Source: Nonomuraea rhodomycinica
GTDB lineage: Bacteria > Actinomycetota > Actinomycetes > Streptosporangiales > Streptosporangiaceae
Assembly: GCF_013363995.1 (NCBI RefSeq)
Contig: NZ_JABWGO010000001.1
Location: 2,241,222-2,305,221 of the forward strand
DNA length: 64,000 nt
Direction: 5' to 3'
Positions 59,013 to 64,000 of the stretch are shown in pieces. Below the pieces are notes generated by a model, which made no database searches, was not told the origin of the DNA, and saw only the letters and a program-made list of their open reading frames with translations. The position numbers and the translations under genes are program-made. How positions within the stretch are numbered: position 1 is the first letter of the stretch; every line of letters starts with the position of its first letter.

Positions 59013-60515
59013 ATGATCCACAGCCTGACCCTCTCGGACGTCCTCGCCGAGCACGCCCGCAGCCGCCCGGAGACGACGGCGGTCGTGGACGGCGAGGTCC
59101 GGCTCACCTATCCCGCCCTGGACGAGCGCGTCTCGCGGCTGGCGGACGCCCTGGCGGCGCGCGGGGTCGCGCCGGGCGAGCGCGTGCTCTGGCTCGGGCA
59201 GAACTCCCACGCCGTGCTGGAGCTGCTGCTGGCCTGCTCGCGGCTCGGGGCGGTCTGCTGCCCGGCGAACTGGCGGCAGTCGGCCGACGAGCTGCGCTTC
59301 GTGGTCGAGGACCTGACGCCGCGCGTGGTGGTCTGGGAGCCGTCGGAGGCGACGACAGCCGTGCAGGAGGCGCTGGGCGCGTCCGACGCCGTGTGGGTGC
59401 GGGCGGGGCGGGCGTACGAGGAGATGGTGGCGGGCGGCTCGGTCCGCGACTTCCCGCAGGTCGCCGACACCGAGCCGGCGCTCGCCCTCTACACCGCCGC
59501 CTTCGACGGCCGGCCGAACGCGGCCCTGCTCAGCAGCGCCGCCCTGGTCGCGCACAGCGCGTCGCTGCTGGTGGTCCGGCAGATGGAGCCGGGGTTCACC
59601 TTCCTCAGCAGCGGGCCGCTGTTCCACGTGGGCACGATGATGTTCTGCCTGGCCACGCTGCAGATCGGCGGGACGAACGTGTTCACTCCCGCCTTCGACC
59701 CCGAGGAGGTCTGCCGGCTGATCGACGCCGAGCGGGTCACGCAGGCGTTCCTGTTCGGGCCGATGATCGACGCCGTGGTGGCGGTACGGCCGCAGGGCAA
59801 GTACGACCTGTCGTCGCTGCGGTTCGTCTCGCACTCGGTGGAGTGGGACGAGCTGATCACCGTGGACGACTCGCCGTGGTGCCGGTCCAGGATGGGCGGG
59901 TACGGCCAGACCGAGGTGGGCGGCATGCTCACGTTCCTGGGGCTGGCTCCGGGGGCGGCGGGGTTCGCGGGGCGGCCGTCGCCGTTCGTCCAGGTGCGGA
60001 TCCTGGGGCCGGACGGCGGCGAGGTGCCGGACGGGGAGGTGGGCGAGATCTGCGCGCGCGGCAAATCCCTCTTTTCCGGATATTTCGCCCGGCCGGAGCT
60101 AAATGCAGCGAAGTTCGCCCATGGGTGGCATCACACGGGCGATCTCGGACGCCGCGAGCCCGACGGCACGATCACCTTCGTCGGCCCGCGCCTCCGCATG
60201 ATCAAGTCGGGCGCCGAGAACGTCTACCCCGCCGAGGTCGAGCGGGCGCTCAAGGCGCACCCCGCGGTGGCGGACGCGGCCGTCATCGGCGTCCCGGACG
60301 AGCGCTGGCACCAGGCGGTGCGGGCTGTGGTGGTGCTCGCCCCGGACGCCACGGCGACGGCCGAAGAGCTGATCGGCCACGTCAAGGGCCTGCTGGCCGC
60401 GTACAAGAAGCCCCGTGACGTGGTGTTCGCGGACGCGATACCGAAGCGCGGCTTCACGCCCGACTACGACGCCCTCGACCAGGCCCACGGCGGCGGCAAC
60501 TACCCGGGCGCCTGA
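59013..60515 (+). CDS. acyl-CoA synthetase-like protein with altered catalytic motifs
   Basis: The 500-residue protein has the fold and several core motifs of class I acyl-CoA ligases: YGQTEVGGMLTFLG near 300, WHHTGDLGRREPDG near 369 and PRLRMIKSGAENVYPAEVER near 391. The ATP loop is changed to YTAAFDGRPNAALLS (residues 160-174 in place of YTSGTTGRPKGV), and the C-terminal catalytic lysine motif is replaced by IPKRGFTPDYDALDQ. It may be inactive for adenylation, use another lysine, or have a new activity. GGAGG precedes ATG 59013. It is second in the operator-controlled pair with the monooxygenase. Confidence 0.7.
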   Translation: MIHSLTLSDVLAEHARSRPETTAVVDGEVRLTYPALDERVSRLADALAARGVAPGERVLWLGQNSHAVLELLLACSRLGAVCCPANWRQSADELRFVVEDLTPRVVVWEPSEATTAVQEALGASDAVWVRAGRAYEEMVAGGSVRDFPQVADTEPALALYTAAFDGRPNAALLSSAALVAHSASLLVVRQMEPGFTFLSSGPLFHVGTMMFCLATLQIGGTNVFTPAFDPEEVCRLIDAERVTQAFLFGPMIDAVVAVRPQGKYDLSSLRFVSHSVEWDELITVDDSPWCRSRMGGYGQTEVGGMLTFLGLAPGAAGFAGRPSPFVQVRILGPDGGEVPDGEVGEICARGKSLFSGYFARPELNAAKFAHGWHHTGDLGRREPDGTITFVGPRLRMIKSGAENVYPAEVERALKAHPAVADAAVIGVPDERWHQAVRAVVVLAPDATATAEELIGHVKGLLAAYKKPRDVVFADAIPKRGFTPDYDALDQAHGGGNYPGA

Positions 60516-60553
60516 CGCCGGACGGGACGGCGGACGAGCGGCCGGCGGCGCCC

Positions 60554-61240
60554 TCAGACGTCGCTCCGGGCGCCGAGGTACCTGACCACGGCCGCCACGC
60601 GCCGGTGCACGTCGGGGGCGTTCTCCAGCCCCAGTTTGTGGAAGATCGTGTTGATGTTCTTCTCCACCGCGGACACGGACAGGTGGAGGGAACGGGCGAT
60701 GCCCGCGTTGGACTTGCCGAGGGCCATCTCGCCGAGCACCTCACGCTCACGCGGCGTGAGGTCGCCCGGCGGTGTGCCGCCCCGTCGTACGCGCCGGTTG
60801 ACCAGCCCGTCCACCACCTGCGGCTCCAGCACCGATCCACCGGCCAGCACGGCCTTGATCGCCGACAGCAGGTCGTCGAGGTTCCCGATCCGGTCCTTCA
60901 GCAGGTAGGCCAGCCCTTCGCTGCCATGGCGGAAGAGTTCGAAGGCGAACAGCGCGTCCCGGTACTGCGAGAGGATCACGACCCCGATCTCCGGATGCTC
61001 GGCCCGCACGCGGTGCGCGGCGTCGATGCCCTCGAACCCGGACCGGAAGGAAGGGCCGGGCATCCGGATGTCGCTGATGACCACGTCGGGCCGCAACCGC
61101 CGGGTCGCGTCGAGGAGCTCGCCGGCGTTGCCCACCGCCGCCACCACGCTGACCTCGCCGGAGGCCTCCAGCAACTGCCGGAGTCCTTCACGTACCAGGT
61201 AGTGATCGTCGGCGAGGACCGTCCGCACGCGCTCAGTCAT
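60554..61240 (-). CDS. NarL/LuxR-type response regulator
   Basis: The 228-residue protein has a receiver domain (VLADDHYLVREGLRQLLEAS; VVISDIRMPGPSF with the phosphorylated Asp; VVILSQYRDALFA) and a C-terminal LuxR helix-turn-helix (LTPREREVLGEMALGKSNAG, IARSLHLSVSAVEKNINTIF). It overlaps the kinase gene by eight bases and forms a two-component system with it. Target genes are unknown. Confidence 0.9.
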   Translation of the reverse strand: MTERVRTVLADDHYLVREGLRQLLEASGEVSVVAAVGNAGELLDATRRLRPDVVISDIRMPGPSFRSGFEGIDAAHRVRAEHPEIGVVILSQYRDALFAFELFRHGSEGLAYLLKDRIGNLDDLLSAIKAVLAGGSVLEPQVVDGLVNRRVRRGGTPPGDLTPREREVLGEMALGKSNAGIARSLHLSVSAVEKNINTIFHKLGLENAPDVHRRVAAVVRYLGARSDV

Positions 61241-63227
61241 CGATCGGCGTCCATGCGCTCACCCGTGTTCCCTCTCCGAAGGCGCTGACCACGTCGAAGC
61301 CGCCGCCGAGAGCGCTGAGGCGGTCCGCCAGCGCGCCCAGGCCGCGCAGCGCCGCCGTCCGGTGGTCGAACCCGACGCCGTCGTCCGACACCGTCACGAC
61401 GAGGCGGCCCGCGTCGAGCGCCAGCCGGACCTCGACGCGGGTGGCGTCGGCGTGCTTGAGGACGTTGGCCAGCGACTCGCTGATCGTGAAGTAGGCTGCT
61501 CCCTCGACGTCGCCGGGCAGGCGCCGGCCGCGCAGGTCGTCGTCGACGGCGAGCCGCACGGTCAGGGGCAGCCGGGCACAGCGCTCCTCCACCGCCTCGG
61601 CCAGTCCGCCCTGGACCAGCGCCGTGGGGTAGATGCCGGCGGCCAGCTCACGAAGGTCCTCGAGGATGGCCCGTGCCTGCTCGCGCAGGTGCAGCAGGGT
61701 CTCCGGGCGGTGCGGCAGGGCGCGCGCCGTCTCCAGCCCCGCGATCAGGGCCACGATCTGCTGCTGGACGCCGTCGTGGATGTTGCGCTCGATCCGCTTG
61801 CGTTCGCCTTCCTGGGCGTGGACGAGGCGGGCGGCCAGCCGGGCGGCCCGCAGCGCGAGGCCGGCCTGGGCGGCCAGGGCCGGCAGGAGCGCGTCGTCCC
61901 GGTCGGCGAACCTGCCGTCGGTCTTGGGGCCGCACGACAACCGGCCGACCTCCGCGCCCTCCGACCTGATGGGCGCCGTCCGGGCCGGTTCACCGGCGAC
62001 GGTCCCGGCGTCGGCGCGGGTGCCGTCGTCCAGCTCCACCAGGACCCACGTCGTGCCGAGCGCCGAGCGGGCCACGTGCGCGAGGTGCTGGAGCTGGCCG
62101 CCGGACTCCGTCAGGGAGTCCAGGACCGTGCCCGCCTGGGCCAGCACCTGGGCCGCCGAGGGCCGCGCCCCGAAGACCAGCCGGTCGGCGAGCGTCTCCA
62201 GCCGCGCACGGATCGGCTGGAACACGAGGGTGATCAGCACGGCCAGGGCGACGGCCACGGCGACGGGCAGCCGTTCGCCGGCCACGACGCCGAACACCGT
62301 CGCCACGGTGACGTAGAGCAGCGCGATCGCGGCCCACAGCGTCCCGTAGGCGAACGATCCCCGGACGACGACGCGGATGTCGAGGAGCCGATGGCGGACG
62401 AGAGCCACCCCGAGGGCGGCGGGGACGGCGCCGAGCAGCGACAGCACGGCCAGGCCGCTCCAGTACGCGTTCCCGTCCCCGGCCACCAGGATCGCGACGA
62501 AGCCGGCGGCGTTCAGCAGGACGCCCCCGGCCAGCCAGCGCAGGGGGAGCCGCTCGGCCGGCGGCGCGGAGCGCCGGCGGAACGCGAGCGAGCCGAGGGC
62601 GCAGGCGGCGATCACCGGAGTGGCGACCGTGCCGGCGACGGCCATGGCGCTCGCGGCCGAACCGGCCGCGCCGGGCAGCGCCAGGGGGTTGGCGGCGGGC
62701 ACCCCGTGATCCACGGCTCCCGGCGCGAACAGCACCCCGAGCGCCCGCACCGCGATGCAGAGACCGCCGATCCAGGCAAGAGGCCGCCACCGGGGCGAAG
62801 GCAGCCGCCCGTCGGGGAAGAGCAGCGGGACGAAGATCCAGACGAGCCCGTAGTGCACACCGAACAACGCCGCGGCGACCAGGGCGAGGCCGGCTCCCGG
62901 CGCGGTCACCCCGAAGCGGAGGAGGTAGCCGGCCCCGAGCCCGCCCATGCCGAAGCACAGGGCGACGGCCAGCAGCAGCCGGCCGAAGCGGTTGTCCGGC
63001 CGGCGCGTGGCGATCAGCCACGCGAGCAGCGGAAGCGGCATCCCGGCGGCGATGAACAGCCCTTGGGACAGGGGTACGGGGACCCCGCTCTCCAGCACGC
63101 TCCCGGTGATCGAGCCGCCGGCCGCCGTCAGGGCGATCACGGTGGGCAGCGCCCTGGCCGGTCCGCCGGCGGATGTGCGGGCTTCGAGCGGAACGGGCCC
63201 GGCTCCTGCGCCGATGACGGTCAGCAC
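61233..63227 (-). CDS. membrane sensor histidine kinase (NarL partner)
   Basis: This protein of about 664 residues has eight to ten transmembrane helices in the first 350 residues, a GAF-like region (near 380-440) and then the HisKA_3 motif EGERKRIERNIHDGVQQQIV (His in NIHDG) and HATPase (ISESLANVLKHADATRVEVR; VSDDGVGFD). GTG 63227 is a provisional start; the frame runs 21 codons further upstream and neither has a clear ribosome binding site. Confidence 0.8.
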   Translation of the reverse strand: MLTVIGAGAGPVPLEARTSAGGPARALPTVIALTAAGGSITGSVLESGVPVPLSQGLFIAAGMPLPLLAWLIATRRPDNRFGRLLLAVALCFGMGGLGAGYLLRFGVTAPGAGLALVAAALFGVHYGLVWIFVPLLFPDGRLPSPRWRPLAWIGGLCIAVRALGVLFAPGAVDHGVPAANPLALPGAAGSAASAMAVAGTVATPVIAACALGSLAFRRRSAPPAERLPLRWLAGGVLLNAAGFVAILVAGDGNAYWSGLAVLSLLGAVPAALGVALVRHRLLDIRVVVRGSFAYGTLWAAIALLYVTVATVFGVVAGERLPVAVAVALAVLITLVFQPIRARLETLADRLVFGARPSAAQVLAQAGTVLDSLTESGGQLQHLAHVARSALGTTWVLVELDDGTRADAGTVAGEPARTAPIRSEGAEVGRLSCGPKTDGRFADRDDALLPALAAQAGLALRAARLAARLVHAQEGERKRIERNIHDGVQQQIVALIAGLETARALPHRPETLLHLREQARAILEDLRELAAGIYPTALVQGGLAEAVEERCARLPLTVRLAVDDDLRGRRLPGDVEGAAYFTISESLANVLKHADATRVEVRLALDAGRLVVTVSDDGVGFDHRTAALRGLGALADRLSALGGGFDVVSAFGEGTRVSAWTPIDD

Positions 63228-63481
63228 CCCCTCGGGCCGGTGGACGTGACGGCCGGGCCACGGTATCGCAGCCGTGGACGGCGGCGGCACGGCCGGTCGC
63301 CGGGCGAGGGCCCATGGCCGGGCGCGCTGTTCCCCATCAGGCCGATGATGGCAGCGCCGAGCGCGTTCTTCCTGTGGCTGGCCTCAGTTCTTCTCCGGAT
63401 CGCCGCCTTCGCGAGCGTGAGGCCGGCACCCTGGGCCCGCGCCCGCCTCCTGGTTACGTTCGGTCGCCGGAGGTGGACCTG

Positions 63482-64000
63482 GTGGTCAACATGCGAACCA
63501 CGGCCTGGACGAGCGCGATCGCGGCCGGGCTGGCAGCCGTCGCGGCTGCAGTGATCATGCCGGTGAGCCCGAGCCCGAGCGGGCAGAGCACGGGCGACGC
63601 CGCCCTGGCGCGGGCCGTGAGGCAGGTGGCCTCGCCGTGGGCGGGCCACGCGGGCCTGTCGGTCGCGCTGATAGCGGACGGCGTGACCAGGACGGCGGGG
63701 ATCGGCGCCGACCGGCTGCCCGAGGGACGGCCGGTCGGCTTGCGTACGTTGTTCGAGTTCGGCTCGGTCACCAAGGCCATGACCGCCATGCTCTTCGCCG
63801 ACATGGTGGAGAAGGGCGAGGTCCGGCCGCAGACCACGCTCGCCTCGCTCCTCCCCGAACTGCGCGGCTCCGCGGTGGCGGCGACGTCCCTGGAGGAGCT
63901 GGCCCAACACCGGTCGGGCATCCCCGGCGTGGCGCCGTCGCTCGGCGTCCCGGCGCTGCTCGGCAGCCTGGTCGGCGGCAACCCCTACGGCGGGCAGAGC
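63482..64000 (+). CDS. serine hydrolase of beta-lactamase/DD-peptidase fold, 3' end outside window
   Basis: The visible 173 residues start with a signal-like segment (TTAWTSAIAAGLAAVAAAVI) and contain the catalytic SVTK (SxxK, serine 95) in FEFGSVTKAMTAMLFADMVE and LEELAQHRSGIPGV, a class C beta-lactamase/DD-carboxypeptidase arrangement. GTG 63482 has GGAGG eight bases upstream; the ATG nine bases later has too long a spacing. It is exported and acts on peptidoglycan-like or ester substrates. The gene lies divergent from the two-component system, which may control it. Confidence 0.75.
   Translation, partial: MVNMRTTAWTSAIAAGLAAVAAAVIMPVSPSPSGQSTGDAALARAVRQVASPWAGHAGLSVALIADGVTRTAGIGADRLPEGRPVGLRTLFEFGSVTKAMTAMLFADMVEKGEVRPQTTLASLLPELRGSAVAATSLEELAQHRSGIPGVAPSLGVPALLGSLVGGNPYGGQS

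Overview
The window is a very GC-rich actinobacterial chromosome segment. GTG starts, TANNNT -10 boxes six or seven bases ahead of leaderless starts, and a sugar ABC transporter without its own ATPase gene fit a soil actinomycete of the Streptosporangiaceae/Nonomuraea kind; the taxon is an inference from gene content and style only. No rRNA, tRNA, insertion sequence, integrase or CRISPR array was seen.

The dominant theme is catabolism of steroid rings C and D (the HIP pathway), spread as islands over about 60 kb and joined by nine copies of a KstR2-type operator (consensus AnCAAGnnCTTGnT). The islands are: 943-1941 (FadE32-like), 2502-7927 (luciferase-like monooxygenase, PaaK-like protein, FadD3-like ligase, FprA-like reductase), 12085-16325 (DUF35/Ltp pair facing a flavin reductase, FadE30-like and IpdF-like genes), 22811-27059 (SDR facing echA20-ipdA-ipdB-ipdC), 31316-33237 (fadA6 facing kstR2), 45494-46564 (second Ltp-type thiolase) and 57909-60515 (second monooxygenase with a second ligase-like protein). 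Core steps: FadD3 activates HIP, FadE/IpdF/IpdC/EchA20 modify it and open ring D, IpdAB opens ring C, and FadA6 finishes beta-oxidation. The unusual part is two monooxygenase plus ligase-like gene pairs 55 kb apart behind operators that share 20 identical bases. Both ligase-like proteins lack canonical catalytic motifs, and a flavin reductase with its own operator could supply reduced flavin.

Between the islands lie housekeeping and accessory genes: DUF6986 aldolase-like, CutC, GNAT and GntR (7962-11578); PadR with a membrane protein, DUF2252 and an ATP-grasp-like protein (16364-20003); two related small secreted proteins (20359-21532); NIPSNAP (21692-22513); a sigma factor with a membrane partner, a pentapeptide-repeat protein and NagZ (27142-31253); AlkD, LysR/MetE and APH (33234-37992).

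A GlcNAc/chitobiose module spans 38055-43961: NgcEFG-type transporter, SIS protein and RpiR regulator facing a BadF-type kinase. NagZ at 29625-31253 may belong to the same metabolism. After it come an ECF sigma pair (43962-45406), LysR, MerR, a fluoroacetate-dehalogenase-like hydrolase, ThuA and an atypical SDR (46781-50758). Next are a receiver-flavoprotein/cNMP-kinase signalling pair (50852-53937), an Lrp-AbgT-M20 module for p-aminobenzoyl-glutamate-type substrates (53969-57795), a NarL-type two-component system (60554-63227) and a beta-lactamase-fold gene cut by the window end.

Short in-frame tandem duplications recur inside genes (3593, 4923, 25223, 30129) and between them (20080, 22516, 24405). 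All functional assignments come from reading motifs and context; no database search was run.
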